64,000 nt of DNA from an uncultured Nocardioides sp. (GCF_947488515.1 NZ_CANKZF010000001.1:434001-498000); one strand, 5' to 3'. Positions 31,173 to 40,828 are shown, counted from the stretch's first letter. Notes: generated by a model not told the origin, from the letters alone. Numbers and translations are program-made.

Positions 31173-31790
31173 TGGCTCGCCGACCACTGGCTCGACGTCC
31201 TCGGGTGGGGCGGGAGCGCCCTGCTCGTCTACTCCCTGTTGCAGGCGAGCGTCCTGCGTCTGCGCGTGCTCAACGCGATCGCGTGCGTGATCCTCATCGT
31301 GTTCAACGCCGCGCTCGAGGTCTGGCCGATGGTCGGCATGAACACCGTGCTCGTCGCCATCAACGCCTGGTTCATCGTGCGGCTCCTGCGTGACCGCCAC
31401 GACGAGACCGCCTTCGAGGTGCTCGAGGTCGGGCCCGCCGACGAGTACCTGCGCCACACCCTCCGCGTGCACGGAGCGGACATCTTGAAGTTCAACCCGA
31501 CGTTCGTCCACGACCCCGCTGACGACCAGGACGCGTTCCTCGTGCAGAAGGGCGACGAGACCGTGGGGGTCGTGCTCCTGCGCGAGACCGGGGAGACGGC
31601 GGACGTGCTGCTCGACTACGTCACGCCGCGCTACCGCGACTTCTCCCCCGGTGAGTTCGTGTGGCGCAAGAGCGGCCTGCTCGCCGACCGCGGGATCCGC
31701 CGTGTGGTGACACCGCCGGAGATGGTCGGCGCCTACTACGACCGGCTCGGCTTCCGCCGCGAGGGCGAGTCCTACGTCCTCGAGCTCTGA
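31167..31790 (+). CDS. YgjV-like membrane domain fused to an acetyltransferase-like domain
   Basis: The 207-residue protein begins with three hydrophobic segments in the first 75 residues (WGGSALLVYSLLQASVLRLR, VLNAIACVILIVFNAALEVW), resembling the YgjV/DUF-type inner-membrane domain. The soluble C-terminal part ends with DRGIRRVVTPPEMVGAYYDRLGFRREGESYVLEL, the typical end of a GNAT fold (N-Y-DRLGF-E). A clear acetyl-CoA R/Q-x-x-G-x-G/A loop is not visible, so catalysis is doubtful. A TAGTCT hexamer ends 6 nt before the GTG, as in leaderless genes. No function is assigned. Confidence 0.7.
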   Translation: MTWLADHWLDVLGWGGSALLVYSLLQASVLRLRVLNAIACVILIVFNAALEVWPMVGMNTVLVAINAWFIVRLLRDRHDETAFEVLEVGPADEYLRHTLRVHGADILKFNPTFVHDPADDQDAFLVQKGDETVGVVLLRETGETADVLLDYVTPRYRDFSPGEFVWRKSGLLADRGIRRVVTPPEMVGAYYDRLGFRREGESYVLEL

Positions 31791-31791
31791 G

Positions 31792-32820
31792 TCAGGCGGA
31801 GGTAGCCGCCACCCACCGCTCGAGCGCGGCCTGCGCCGCACCCGAGTCGATCGCGTCGGCAGCCTTCGTCACCCCGGCGGCGAGCGAGGAGTCGACGTCG
31901 GAGTCCGGGGAGTCGTAGACGGCCAGGGCGGCGCCCGCGTTGAGCAGCACCGCGTCCCGGACCGGGCCCTGCTCCCCCGCCAGCAGGCGTCGGACGACGT
32001 CGGCGTTGTGCGCGGCGTCGCCGCCACGCAGGTCCTCGGTGGTCGCCCGGGCGATGCCGAGGGACGCCGGGTCGAGCGACGACTCCGTGACCTCGCCCTC
32101 GTGGACGCGCCAGAGGGTCGAGGTGGTCGTGGTCGTCAGCTCGTCGAGACCGTCGTCGCCGCGGAAGACCCAGGCGTCGACACCCCGGCCGGCCAGCACG
32201 CCGGCCATGACCGGCGCCATCCGGGCGTCGGCGCACCCGATGGCCTGCGCCTGGGGCCGCGCGGGGTTGGTCAACGGACCGAGGATGTTGAACGTCGTGG
32301 CGATGCCGAGCTCACGCCGCGGCACGGCCGCGTGGCGCATCGCAGGATGGAACGCGGCCGAGAAGCAGAACGTGATGCCGGCCTCGTCGGCCACCTCGGC
32401 GACGCGGGCCGGCGGCAGGTCCAGCCGGATGCCGAGCGCCTCGAGCACGTCGGCGGACCCGGACTTCGACGAGGCCGAGCGGTTGCCGTGCTTGACCACG
32501 CGCGCACCGGCGCCCGCGGCGACGATCGCGGACATCGTGGAGATGTTGACCGACATGGACCGGTCGCCACCCGTGCCGACGACGTCGAGCAGTCGGCCGG
32601 GCACCGAGATCGGGTTGGCCGCGGCGAGCATCGCGTCGGCGATGCCGGTGACCTCGTCCACCGTCTCGCCCTTGGCACGCAGCGCCACGACGAGCCCGGT
32701 CAGCTGGACGGGGGTCGCCGCGCCCGCGAAGACCTCGTCCATGGCCCATCGCGCCTGCGCGGTCGTCAGGTCGTCACCGGCGACCAGCGTGGAGAGGACG
32801 TCGGGCCAGGTGTGGGACAT
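31792..32820 (-). CDS. trpD: Anthranilate phosphoribosyltransferase
   Basis: The 342-residue enzyme transfers phosphoribosyl from PRPP to anthranilate, the second committed step of tryptophan synthesis. Motifs seen are [20 protein letters not shown] (the PRPP-binding GTGGD and N-x-S/T), [24 protein letters not shown] (KHGNR-SS), [19 protein letters not shown] and [11 protein letters not shown]. Length matches the family. No other trp genes are in the window; in actinobacteria this trpD copy is often next to the cytochrome bc1/aa3 block, as here. TAGCCT (minus, 32827-32832) ends 6 nt before the ATG. Confidence 0.95.
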   Translation of the reverse strand: MSHTWPDVLSTLVAGDDLTTAQARWAMDEVFAGAATPVQLTGLVVALRAKGETVDEVTGIADAMLAAANPISVPGRLLDVVGTGGDRSMSVNISTMSAIVAAGAGARVVKHGNRSASSKSGSADVLEALGIRLDLPPARVAEVADEAGITFCFSAAFHPAMRHAAVPRRELGIATTFNILGPLTNPARPQAQAIGCADARMAPVMAGVLAGRGVDAWVFRGDDGLDELTTTTTSTLWRVHEGEVTESSLDPASLGIARATTEDLRGGDAAHNADVVRRLLAGEQGPVRDAVLLNAGAALAVYDSPDSDVDSSLAAGVTKAADAIDSGAAQAALERWVAATSA

Positions 32821-32862
32821 GGGATCAGGCTAGTGGCGCGGCCGGCGCGCAGCCGAGGGGTG

Positions 32863-33273
32863 TCAGGAGGTGGCCGGGACCGACGGTCGGAGCAGGCCGA
32901 CGACGGCCTCGGCGAGCTGGATCGGGTCGAGCGGGTGCGGGACGGCGGCCTCGGCGCGCGACCAGGTCGCGAGCCAGGCGTCCTGCGGCCGGCCGGTCAG
33001 CACCACGACGGGCGGGCACTGGTAGATCTCGTCCTTGAGCTGCTTGGCGATGCCCATCCCACCGGCGGGCACAGCCTCGCCGTCGAGGATGGCGAGGGCG
33101 ATGTCACCGCGGTCCATGTTCTGCAGGACGACCGGCTCCGTGGCCACCTCGACGTACTCGAGCTCGGGGAGGTCGGGATGCGGACGGCGGCCCAGCGCGA
33201 GGATGACCTGCTGGCGGGTGTTCACGTCGTCGCTGTAGACGAGGACCTTGAGGGTCGCGGAGCTGTCAGTCAC
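32863..33273 (-). CDS. Receiver-like (CheY-fold) stand-alone protein
   Basis: The 136-residue protein has a CheY-like outline: LKVLVYSDDVNTRQQV with an acidic pair, DIALAILDGEAVPAGG at the phospho-acceptor strand with one Asp, and VVVLTGRPQDAW with the conserved Thr. The C-terminal Lys is not obvious (AVPHPLDP instead of KP), so phosphorylation is uncertain. It has no output domain. The GTG at 33273 is preferred because TACGAT (33280-33285, minus) ends 6 nt before it; the frame reaches 33312. I recall it next to trpD in other actinobacteria; its function is unknown. Confidence 0.65.
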   Translation of the reverse strand: MTDSSATLKVLVYSDDVNTRQQVILALGRRPHPDLPELEYVEVATEPVVLQNMDRGDIALAILDGEAVPAGGMGIAKQLKDEIYQCPPVVVLTGRPQDAWLATWSRAEAAVPHPLDPIQLAEAVVGLLRPSVPATS

Positions 33274-33323
33274 AGTCTCATCGTATCCCTGTGCGGAGGC
33301 CGTCACTCCCATAGGCTCGGCCG

Positions 33324-34199
33324 GTGGAGATCGACCTGCGCAGACGGCTGCCCCTGGTCGTGCTGTGCTTCGTGCTGGCCAGCATCGGCGTGATCGAGTC
33401 GATGGCGCACCTCCAGCTGACGGGTCCCGGGTGGGACGCTGCCGCCTACTGGGACGCCTGGCGCGGCTCGATGTACGACGGATCGGTGGGCGACCCCGGC
33501 CACTACCTGTACAGCCCCGCCTTCGCCCAGGTCGTCTGGCCTCTCGCCCACACCACGTGGCCGGTCTTCGCGTCCGTGCTCATCGCGGTCAACGGCATCG
33601 GCCTGGCCTGGCTCCTGAGACCGCTCCCGATCACCCTGGCGGTGCCGTTGTGGTTGGCCGGCTCGCAGGAGGTGCTGTCGGGCAACATCTTCATTCCCAT
33701 GGCGGTCGTCGCGGTGCTCGGCATGCGCACGCCGGCCCTGTGGTCGTTCGTGGCCCTCACCAAGATCACGCCGGCCCTCGGTCCGGTCTGGTTCGCAGCG
33801 CGGGGCGAGTGGTCCGCCGTGCTCAAGGCGGCGCTCGCCACCGCGGCCGTCGTCCTGGTCTCCGCGTCCATGGCACCGGACCTGTGGCAGCAGTGGTTCG
33901 GGTTCCTCGTGGACCAGGCGCGACTCTCGGGCGGCGCGGTGGGCTACGAGTTCCTGCCGGGACCGGCCTACCGCCTGCCCGTCGCGCTCGCCCTCGTCGT
34001 CTGGGGCGCGCGCACGGACCGGGTGTGGGTGATCCCCGTCGCCATGGTCGTCGCGTCGCCGTTCATCTGGAACGGCACGCTCACCCTGCTGGCGGCCATC
34101 CCCCGTCTCAGGGCAGCCGAGCGCCGCGCCGCTCCGCGAGGTCCAGCCGCCGGTCCTCCCGGGCAGCTTCCTTCATCGACGAGCGCACCCACTGGATGA
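33324..34199 (+). CDS. GT87-like (DUF2029) polyprenol-phosphate mannosyltransferase-type membrane protein
   Basis: The 291-residue polytopic protein has six to eight membrane segments. The first loop contains GPGWDAAAYWDAWRGSMYDG followed by GHYLYSPAFAQVVWPLAH, the acidic loop plus Y-x-Y-S/P-P pattern characteristic of GT87 transferases that use polyprenyl-phosphomannose. Downstream segments include SGNIFIPMAVV and ALTKITPALGPVW, also GT87-like. The C-terminus is short and Pro/Ala-rich and overlaps the convergent ctaG gene by 92 bp. TAGGCT (33312-33317) ends 6 nt before GTG 33324, so the message is probably leaderless. The acceptor is unknown. Confidence 0.75.
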   Translation: MEIDLRRRLPLVVLCFVLASIGVIESMAHLQLTGPGWDAAAYWDAWRGSMYDGSVGDPGHYLYSPAFAQVVWPLAHTTWPVFASVLIAVNGIGLAWLLRPLPITLAVPLWLAGSQEVLSGNIFIPMAVVAVLGMRTPALWSFVALTKITPALGPVWFAARGEWSAVLKAALATAAVVLVSASMAPDLWQQWFGFLVDQARLSGGAVGYEFLPGPAYRLPVALALVVWGARTDRVWVIPVAMVVASPFIWNGTLTLLAAIPRLRAAERRAAPRGPAAGPPGQLPSSTSAPTG

Positions 34200-35037
34200 A
34201 GATGACCCCGAAGAACAGCACGCCGATGAGGTCGCCGCTGGCCCAGAGGATCCCGCCGGCCAGGTGCTGGTCCTCGAGCATCGGCGGCAGCCAGGCGCCC
34301 ATCGGTCCCTCCCGCAGCGCGAGGTAGTGCTCCTCGCCGATGAGCGTCGTCTGGCCCATGATCGTGACGCCCAGGAACGCGTGGAAGGGGAGCGTCATGA
34401 GCGTGAGGAGCACGCGGAACGGGGGGCTGACCCGGCCGGGCACCGGGTCGACGCCCACGAGGGGCCAGAAGAACAGCGTGCCGACCAGCACCAGGTGGAT
34501 GTGCATCATCTGGTGGACGAACGACGAGCCCAGGCTGGCGTCGTACCAGGGGCTGAAGTAGAGCGCCCACGGCGAGGCGACGTAGAGGGCGAAGGCCAGC
34601 GGCGGGAAGGACAGCACCTTCGCCACCCGGGAGTGGAGCACCACCAGCAGCCACCGCCGCGGCGTCGCCGGCAGCGTCCGGAGGGCGAGCGTGACCGGTG
34701 CGCCGAGCGCCAGGGCGAGCGGCACGACCATCGACAGCACCATGTGCTGGACCATGTGGACGCTCAGCAGCGTCGTGTCGTAGATGCCCAGGCCCGACAT
34801 GGTGGCGAAGGCGAACGAGCCCATCCCCAGCACCACGAACGACAGCGTCCGGCCGATGGGCCAGCGATCGCCGCGGCGGTGCAGGACGACCACCCCGAGG
34901 CTGTAGAGCCCGACCGCCCAGACGGTCACCACGAAGGGGATCGGGTCGATCCCCCAGTCCGTGAGCGCGCGTCCGAGCGTGAATCTCGGGAGGACCTCGG
35001 CGGCGTCCGCGGAGAGGGGGAGGAGGGCGTTGTGCAC
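34108..35037 (-). CDS. ctaG: Cytochrome c oxidase assembly protein (CtaG family)
   Basis: The 309-residue polytopic membrane protein has seven predicted helices and the histidines expected of the caa3-type CtaG family: [38 protein letters not shown], and [12 protein letters not shown]. Such proteins help insert copper into subunit I of cytochrome oxidase. Genes for oxidase subunit III and the bc1 complex lie divergently next to it, fitting that role. GTG 35037 is chosen; TAAAGT (minus, 35045-35050) ends 7 nt upstream. The frame is open to 35124, over the divergent ctaE promoter. Confidence 0.87.
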   Translation of the reverse strand: MHNALLPLSADAAEVLPRFTLGRALTDWGIDPIPFVVTVWAVGLYSLGVVVLHRRGDRWPIGRTLSFVVLGMGSFAFATMSGLGIYDTTLLSVHMVQHMVLSMVVPLALALGAPVTLALRTLPATPRRWLLVVLHSRVAKVLSFPPLAFALYVASPWALYFSPWYDASLGSSFVHQMMHIHLVLVGTLFFWPLVGVDPVPGRVSPPFRVLLTLMTLPFHAFLGVTIMGQTTLIGEEHYLALREGPMGAWLPPMLEDQHLAGGILWASGDLIGVLFFGVIFIQWVRSSMKEAAREDRRLDLAERRGARLP

Positions 35038-35099
35038 GCTGTGAACTTTATGACGGGACAACACAGGGGGTCGGGGTGCCCCTCGTCCCCACCAACGGC

Positions 35100-35105
35100 C
35101 ATAAT
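35100..35105 (+). promoter_or_regulatory. -10 element of ctaE, leaderless type
   Basis: CATAAT ends 6 nt before the GTG at 35112. The 74-bp gap shared with divergent ctaG therefore holds two back-to-back promoters. Confidence 0.5.
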
Positions 35106-35111
35106 GTCTCC

Positions 35112-35753
35112 GTGGCGACAGCAACTGCGACGATTCCGGCCTCCCGTCTGCACGGGCACCACGACCGACCCAGCATGGTCAGCGTGGGCACGATCATCTG
35201 GCTCTCGAGCGAGCTGATGTTCTTCGCGGCGCTGTTCGCGTCCTACTTCACCATCCGGGCGGTGAGCCCCGAGCTGTGGGCGCAGGAGACCGCCAAGCTC
35301 AACGTCCCCTTCTCCACCGCCAACACCGCGATCCTGGTCGCGTCGTCCTTCGCATGCCAGTGGGGCGTCTTCGCCGCCGAGCGCGGCCAGGTCGGGCGCA
35401 CCGGGGGGCTGCTCAACGTCGCCAAGTGGGGCCTGCGCGAGTGGTTCATCCTCACCTACGTCATGGGCGCAGTGTTCATCGGCGGCCAGGCCCTGGAGTA
35501 CGCCGAGCTGATCGAGCACGGCGTGACCATCCCGAGCTCCGCCTACGGCTCGATGTTCTACCTGACCACCGGCTTCCACGGCATCCACGTGGCCGGCGGG
35601 CTGATCGCCTTCCTGTTCGTCCTGGGCCGCACCTACCTGGCCCGACGCTTCACCCACGAGCAAGCCGTCACCGCGATCGTCGTGTCCTACTACTGGCACT
35701 TCGTCGACGTGGTCTGGATCGGCCTGTTCTTCACGATCTACGTCATCCAGTAA
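35112..35753 (+). CDS. ctaE: Cytochrome c oxidase subunit III
   Basis: The 213-residue integral membrane protein has five membrane helices of the subunit III type: [20 protein letters not shown], the conserved [46 protein letters not shown], and [15 protein letters not shown]. It is a core subunit of the aa3 oxidase in the bc1-aa3 supercomplex. GTG 35112 is preferred to ATG 35076 because a CATAAT element ends 6 nt before it, which would make the mRNA leaderless. It is followed by qcrC after 46 bp, the usual actinobacterial ctaE-qcrCAB order. Confidence 0.93.
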   Translation: MATATATIPASRLHGHHDRPSMVSVGTIIWLSSELMFFAALFASYFTIRAVSPELWAQETAKLNVPFSTANTAILVASSFACQWGVFAAERGQVGRTGGLLNVAKWGLREWFILTYVMGAVFIGGQALEYAELIEHGVTIPSSAYGSMFYLTTGFHGIHVAGGLIAFLFVLGRTYLARRFTHEQAVTAIVVSYYWHFVDVVWIGLFFTIYVIQ

Positions 35754-35799
35754 GCACCGCCCAGACAGCCAACACCGTCGCAACCGGCAAGGACTCATC

Positions 35800-36672
35800 G
35801 TGCGTTTGCTCAACCGAACCGCTGGACGCCTCTCCCGGCACCGTCGGGGACCGCTTGCGGGTCTCGCCGTGCTGCTGCTGGGACTGTTGATCAGCGGCTC
35901 CCTCTACGCGGCCTTCTCCCCCGCCCAGGCTGACTCGCAGGCGAGCGAGACCGAGCAGGTCGCGAAGGGCAAGGAGCTCTTCCTCGCCAGCTGCTCGTTC
36001 TGCCACGGCCAGAACGGCGAGGGCGTGCCCACCCTCCGCGACGGCTACCAGCTCGGCCCGTCGCTCGTGGGCGTGGGCGCCGCTGCCGTCGACTTCCAGG
36101 TGGGCACCGGCCGCATGCCGATGGCGAGCCCTGGCCAGCAGGCGCCGCGCAAGCCGGTCGCGTTCAACGACGAAGAAGTCGCCGCGCTCGCCGCCTACGT
36201 CGCCTCGCTGGGCCCCGGCCCGGCCATCCCCAACGAAGCCGACTACTCGATCGACGACCTGTCGGAGGAGGAGCGCGAGGAGGCGATCTCCCGCGGCGGC
36301 CAGATCTTCCTCACCAACTGCACCGCGTGCCACAACTTCAACGGCGCCGGCGGCGCGATGCCCCGTGGCGGCTACGCCCCCACGCTCCACGGCGTCGAGC
36401 CGAAGTACATCTTCGAGGCGATGCTCACCGGCCCCCAGCAGATGCCCAACTTCAGCAACGGCAACCTCTCCCCCGAGGAGAAGCGGGACGTCATTGCCTA
36501 CCTCGGTAGTCTCGAGGAGACCCCCGAGTACGCCGGCTTCACCCTGGGCGGGCTGGGCCCGGTCTCCGAGGGCCTGTTCGCCTGGGTGATCGGCATCGGC
36601 GGTCTGGTGGGCGCAGCGGTCTGGATCGCCTCGCACACGACCCGCAGCAAGAAGAGCAAGGTGAACGCGTGA
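35800..36672 (+). CDS. qcrC: Cytochrome bc1 complex diheme cytochrome c subunit
   Basis: The 290-residue membrane protein has an N-terminal signal anchor (LAVLLLGLLISGSLYAAF), two class I cytochrome c domains with heme sites CSFCH (about residue 65) and CTACH (about 175), and a C-terminal membrane anchor (WVIGIGGLVGAAVWIA). Methionine axial ligands are plausible in MPMASPG and MPNFSNG. In Actinobacteria this diheme cytochrome passes electrons directly to the CuA site of the oxidase, replacing soluble cytochrome c. AAGGA (35789-35793) precedes GTG 35800. It overlaps qcrA by GTGA. Confidence 0.95.
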   Translation: MRLLNRTAGRLSRHRRGPLAGLAVLLLGLLISGSLYAAFSPAQADSQASETEQVAKGKELFLASCSFCHGQNGEGVPTLRDGYQLGPSLVGVGAAAVDFQVGTGRMPMASPGQQAPRKPVAFNDEEVAALAAYVASLGPGPAIPNEADYSIDDLSEEEREEAISRGGQIFLTNCTACHNFNGAGGAMPRGGYAPTLHGVEPKYIFEAMLTGPQQMPNFSNGNLSPEEKRDVIAYLGSLEETPEYAGFTLGGLGPVSEGLFAWVIGIGGLVGAAVWIASHTTRSKKSKVNA

Positions 36673-37781
36673 GCAACGACAACTCCTCGACCCCGGAGCA
36701 CCCCGTCAACGCGCCCGACGGCACTCCCGTGCCCTACGAGACGCACGTGCCCACGCACCGCGACGCCGAGCCGATCTCCGACCCGGGCCTGCCGGTCCAC
36801 ACGTGGCGCCCCACCGACGTCGACCCCAAGGCCGAGAAGCGCGCCGAGCGCCAGATCGCGGCCATGTTCATCGCTGCGATGATCAGCGCCGTCCTGTTCG
36901 TGGTCGCCTACTTCTCCTTCGAGGTCGGCGACAACTGGGACACCTTCGCCGGCCTCGGGGCGTCGACGATCACCCTGGGCCTGACGCTCGGGCTGAGCCT
37001 GCTGCTGATCGGCACCGGGATCATCCACCTGGCCCGCAAGCTGATGGCCGACCACGAGATGGTCGAGATGCGCCACCCGGCCGCGTCGCCGCAGGAGGAC
37101 CGCGAGGCGACCGTGCAGGCCCTCAACGACGGTCTCGCCGAGGCCGGCATCGGCCGACGTCCGCTGGTGCGCAACACCATGCTCGGCGCCGTCGCCGTGC
37201 TCGGCCTGCCTGCGGTCGTGCTGCTGCGCGACCTGGCTCCCGGCGACGCTCTCGACGTCGAGAAGCTCGGGCAGACCATCTGGGAGCCGGGCATGCGCCT
37301 GGTGCGCGACGTCGTCGGCACTCCCATCCTCGCCAGCGAGATCGAGATGGGCGACCTGATCAACGCCGCCCCTGAGGCGATGTTCCCGACCGAGGAGAAC
37401 GGCTACCCCGAGCTCCACGGCGCGGAGGAGCAGGCCGAGAAGGCCAAGGGCGCCATCATCATCGTCCGGATGGACCCCGACGACATCATCCCGCTCCCGG
37501 GCCGGGAGAAGTGGACCGTCGACGGGATCATCTCCTACTCGAAGATCTGCACCCACGTGGGTTGCCCGATCTCTCTCTACGAGCGCACCACCCACCACGT
37601 GCTGTGCCCGTGCCACCAGTCGACCTTCGACCTCGCGGACCACGCGAAGGTCATCTTCGGTCCGGCTGCCCGCCCCCTCCCCCAGCTGCCCATCGCGGTG
37701 GATGACGAGGGCTACCTGGTCGCCCAAGGCGACTTCAACGAGCCCATCGGGGCTAGCTTTTGGGAGCGTGAGAAGCTGTGA
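36669..37781 (+). CDS. qcrA: Cytochrome bc1 complex Rieske iron-sulfur subunit
   Basis: The 370-residue protein has three membrane segments (AAMFIAAMISAVLFVVAYF near residue 60, LGLTLGLSLLLIGTGIIHLA near 105, and a third near 175), typical of the actinobacterial form, which has two extra helices. The C-terminal Rieske domain has CTHVGC (about 294) and CPCHQS (about 313) supplying two Cys and two His to the 2Fe-2S cluster, and GPAARPLPQLPI. It moves electrons from menaquinol to QcrC. It is translationally coupled to both neighbours by GTGA overlaps. Confidence 0.95.
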   Translation: MSNDNSSTPEHPVNAPDGTPVPYETHVPTHRDAEPISDPGLPVHTWRPTDVDPKAEKRAERQIAAMFIAAMISAVLFVVAYFSFEVGDNWDTFAGLGASTITLGLTLGLSLLLIGTGIIHLARKLMADHEMVEMRHPAASPQEDREATVQALNDGLAEAGIGRRPLVRNTMLGAVAVLGLPAVVLLRDLAPGDALDVEKLGQTIWEPGMRLVRDVVGTPILASEIEMGDLINAAPEAMFPTEENGYPELHGAEEQAEKAKGAIIIVRMDPDDIIPLPGREKWTVDGIISYSKICTHVGCPISLYERTTHHVLCPCHQSTFDLADHAKVIFGPAARPLPQLPIAVDDEGYLVAQGDFNEPIGASFWEREKL

Positions 37782-39532
37782 GCGTCGACACCAGCAAGGT
37801 CGCGACGAGCAATCGCACGGACGCCGCAACCGCATCGAAGCCAGGCCCTGCCGGCTCGCTGGCCTCCTGGGCCGACGACCGCCTCGGTCTGGCCACGGCG
37901 ATGAAGAAGAACCTGCGCAAGGTCTTCCCCGACCACTGGTCGTTCATGCTGGGCGAGATCGCCCTGTGGAGCTTCGTGGTCCTGCTGCTCACGGGTGTCT
38001 TCCTGACCCTGTGGTTCAACCCCTCCATGGGTCACATCACCTACGAGGGCTCCTACGACCAGCTGCGCGGCGTCGGGATGTCGGAGTCGATGGCCTCGAC
38101 CCTGCACATCTCCTTCGACGTGCGCGGCGGCCTGCTGATGCGCCAGATGCACCACTGGGCGGCCGCGATCTTCATCGCCTCGATGATGGTGCACCTGCTC
38201 CGTGTCGCCTTCACCGGCGCCTACCGCAAGCCGCGCGAGCTCAACTGGGTCATCGGCTGCCTCCTGCTGCTCCTCGGCACGCTCGAGGGCTTCACCGGCT
38301 ACTCGCTCCCCGACGACCTGCTCTCGGGCACCGGCGTCCGAGCGGCTGACGGCTTCCTCAAGGCGACCCCGGTCGCCGGCAGCTACATGTCGTTCCTGCT
38401 CTTCGGCGGCGAGTTCCCCGGCGAGTCGATCATCCCGCGCCTCTACATCATCCACGTGCTGCTGATCCCGGGCATCCTGCTCGCCCTGATCGCCGCCCAC
38501 ATGCTGCTGCTCGTCTACCACAAGCACACGCAGTGGCCCGGCCCCGGCCGCACCGAGCAGAACGTCGTCGGCTTCCCGATGCTCCCGGTGTACGCCGCCA
38601 AGGCCGGTGGCTTCTTCTTCATGGTCTTCGGTGTCATCGCCATCATGGGCGGCCTGCTGTCGATCAACCCGGTGTGGAAGTTCGGCCCCTACGACCCGAC
38701 CAAGGTGACGGCCGGCTCGCAGCCCGACTGGTACATGGGCTGGCCCGACGGCCTCCTGCGCATCATCCCGACCGGCTGGGAGTCGGTGATCTTCGGCTAC
38801 ACGATCTCGTGGAACGTGATGCTGCCGATCCTCATCGTGCCCCCGATGATGCTGGTCATCCTGATGCTCCTGCCGTTCATCGAGGGCTGGATCACCGGCG
38901 ACAAGCGGGACCACCACCTGCTCCAGCGTCCGCGCAACGCGCCGACGCGCACGGCGGTCATGGTGTCCCTGATGACCTTCTACGGCCTCGCCTGGGCCGC
39001 GGGCGGCAACGACATCATCGCCATCAAGCTGCACCTCAGCATCAACCAGATCACCTACTTCATGCGGGTCGCGATCTTCCTCGGTCCGCTCCTGGCGTTC
39101 TGGATCACGCGCCGCTGGTGCATCTCGCTGCAGCGTCACGACAACGAGAAGCTGCTGCACGGCTACGAGACGGGCATCATCACCCGCTCCCCCGAGGGGC
39201 AGTACGCCGAGCGGCACCTGCCGATCAACGAGACGTCCGCCTACACCCTCACTGCGCGCGACCGCGACGAGGTCTACACGGTCGGGGGCGACACCGACGC
39301 CTCCGGCGTGGCCGCACCCAACTCGCGCTCGGAGAAGCTGCGGGCCAGGCTCTCGTCGTGGATGTACAGCCACAACGTGCAGAAGCCCACGCGGGCCGAG
39401 CTCGAGGAGGCGCACCACCACGCCGAGCACGAGGCCGAGCTCCAGGCGGGCCTCGACCACCCGGTCGACGGTCACCAGTTCGACGACCACCGCCTGCGCG
39501 ACACCGACGACGTGCCGCTGCGCGACCACTGA
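37778..39532 (+). CDS. qcrB: Cytochrome bc1 complex cytochrome b subunit
   Basis: The 584-residue polytopic protein binds both b hemes and forms the menaquinol sites. Histidines are in RQMHHWAAAIFIASMMVHLL and in HVLLIPGILLALIAAHMLLL. The quinol-site PEWY motif appears as the variant PDWY in SQPDWYMGWPDGLLR. The C-terminal extension beyond the eight helices (about 470-584) is hydrophilic and charged, ending with many His, Asp and Glu residues; extensions occur in actinobacterial QcrB and may contact supercomplex partners. Its stop is followed by a strong terminator. Confidence 0.95.
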   Translation: MSVDTSKVATSNRTDAATASKPGPAGSLASWADDRLGLATAMKKNLRKVFPDHWSFMLGEIALWSFVVLLLTGVFLTLWFNPSMGHITYEGSYDQLRGVGMSESMASTLHISFDVRGGLLMRQMHHWAAAIFIASMMVHLLRVAFTGAYRKPRELNWVIGCLLLLLGTLEGFTGYSLPDDLLSGTGVRAADGFLKATPVAGSYMSFLLFGGEFPGESIIPRLYIIHVLLIPGILLALIAAHMLLLVYHKHTQWPGPGRTEQNVVGFPMLPVYAAKAGGFFFMVFGVIAIMGGLLSINPVWKFGPYDPTKVTAGSQPDWYMGWPDGLLRIIPTGWESVIFGYTISWNVMLPILIVPPMMLVILMLLPFIEGWITGDKRDHHLLQRPRNAPTRTAVMVSLMTFYGLAWAAGGNDIIAIKLHLSINQITYFMRVAIFLGPLLAFWITRRWCISLQRHDNEKLLHGYETGIITRSPEGQYAERHLPINETSAYTLTARDRDEVYTVGGDTDASGVAAPNSRSEKLRARLSSWMYSHNVQKPTRAELEEAHHHAEHEAELQAGLDHPVDGHQFDDHRLRDTDDVPLRDH

Positions 39533-39550
39533 TCGACGTACGACACGCAC

Positions 39551-39584
39551 GAGGGCCCGCCGGGATGACTCCCGGCGGGCCCTC
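39551..39584. terminator. Terminator between convergent qcrB and rtcB
   Basis: GAGGGCCCGCCGGGA (39551-39565) and TCCCGGCGGGCCCTC (39570-39584) are perfect 15-nt arms around TGAC. It can serve both strands. Confidence 0.85.
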
Positions 39585-39625
39585 TGCTCGTCCGTGGCGG
39601 CTCAGCCGGCGGCCGCGCCCGTGGC

Positions 39626-40789
39626 TCAGTCGCCCTTGACGTTGACCAGCTGACGCAGCACGTGGCGCACCTCCACCAGGTCGGCCGCGTCGGCCATCAC
39701 CTGGTCGATGTCCTTGTAGGCCGCCGGGATCTCGTCGATGAATGCGTCGGTGTCGCGGTACTCGATCCCCGCCATCGCCGCCCGCAGGTCGTCCCCGGTG
39801 AAGGTCTTCCGCGCCCGGGTCCGGGAGTACTCCCGGCCGGCCCCGTGGGGTGCGGAGCAGAGCGACGCCGGGTCGCCCTTCCCGACGACGACGTAGGACG
39901 CCGTGCCCATCGACCCCGGGATCAGGCCGGGCCGACCAGCCTCGGCGTTGATCGCGCCCTTGCGGGACAGCCACACGTCATGGCCGTAGTGGTGCTCGGG
40001 CTCGGTGTAGTTGTGGTGGCAGTTGATCTCCTCCACCCGCTCCACGTCGCCGTCCACCCACTCGCCGAACTGGCGCACGACCCGGTCCATCATCTCCTCA
40101 CGGTTGAGCAGCGCGTAGGTCTGCGCCCATCGCATCTCGCGGATGTAGGCGTCGAACTCCGCCGTGCCCTCGGTGAGGTAGGCCAGGTCGCGGTCGGGGA
40201 GGTCCTCTCCGGCGCAGAGCTCGCGGGCGACAGCGATGTGCTTCTGCGCGATCCGGTTGCCCACCCCTCGCGAGCCCGAGTGCAGGAACAGCCACACTCC
40301 CCCGGTCTCGTCGGCGGTGACCTCGATGAAGTGGTTGCCCGACCCGAGGGTGCCCAGCTGCAGATCCCAGCGCTCGGCGTACGACGCCGGGTCGAAGCCG
40401 GCCTCGGCCGCCAGGCCCCGCAGCTGCTCGAGCCGCTGCTCGGTGTGCTCGCGGCTCACCGTGCGGTTCGCGGCACCGGCGTTGAGCGGGACGGCCCGCT
40501 CGATCGCCTGGCGCACCGGCTTGCGGTCGCTGGGCAGGTCGACGGTGGCGTACTGGGTGCGCACGGCGATCATGCCGCAGCCGATGTCCACGCCGACGGC
40601 GGCGGGGATGATCGCACCGAGGGTCGGGATGACCGACCCGACGGTGGCACCCAGGCCGAGGTGTGCGTCCGGCATCAGCGCGACGTGCGGGTGGATGAAC
40701 GGCATCGTGGCCGTCTGCTCCGCCTGCGCGCGCGTGTTGTCCTCGAGGATCGACGCCCAGCTGATGAGCGTCGGGGTCAGGTTCTCCAT
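39626..40789 (-). CDS. rtcB: RtcB-family RNA ligase
   Basis: The 387-residue enzyme joins 2',3'-cyclic phosphate or 3'-phosphate RNA ends to 5'-OH ends using GTP and manganese. Metal-site motifs are VGVDIGCGM (Asp and Cys), TLGSGNHFIEV, FLHSGSRGVGN and VEEINCHHNYTEPE. The guanylated histidine is probably the one in SAPHGAGREYSR. ATG 40789 is preceded by AAGGAAGG. The length is that of the bacterial RtcB2/RtcB-like subgroup rather than the 480-residue archaeal form. No archease or RtcR is nearby. Its role in bacteria is RNA repair or recovery from toxin cleavage. Confidence 0.93.
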   Translation of the reverse strand: MENLTPTLISWASILEDNTRAQAEQTATMPFIHPHVALMPDAHLGLGATVGSVIPTLGAIIPAAVGVDIGCGMIAVRTQYATVDLPSDRKPVRQAIERAVPLNAGAANRTVSREHTEQRLEQLRGLAAEAGFDPASYAERWDLQLGTLGSGNHFIEVTADETGGVWLFLHSGSRGVGNRIAQKHIAVARELCAGEDLPDRDLAYLTEGTAEFDAYIREMRWAQTYALLNREEMMDRVVRQFGEWVDGDVERVEEINCHHNYTEPEHHYGHDVWLSRKGAINAEAGRPGLIPGSMGTASYVVVGKGDPASLCSAPHGAGREYSRTRARKTFTGDDLRAAMAGIEYRDTDAFIDEIPAAYKDIDQVMADAADLVEVRHVLRQLVNVKGD

Positions 40790-40812
40790 CGTCCTTCCTT
40801 CTCTGGGAGGGT

Positions 40813-40828
40813 CCCGCACCGTTGCGGG
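40813..40828 (-). terminator. Short hairpin between ldt and rtcB
   Basis: CCCGCA and TGCGGG form a 6-bp stem around CCGT, with GGGT and ACCC outside it. It may weakly terminate the L,D-transpeptidase transcript ahead of rtcB. Confidence 0.35.
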
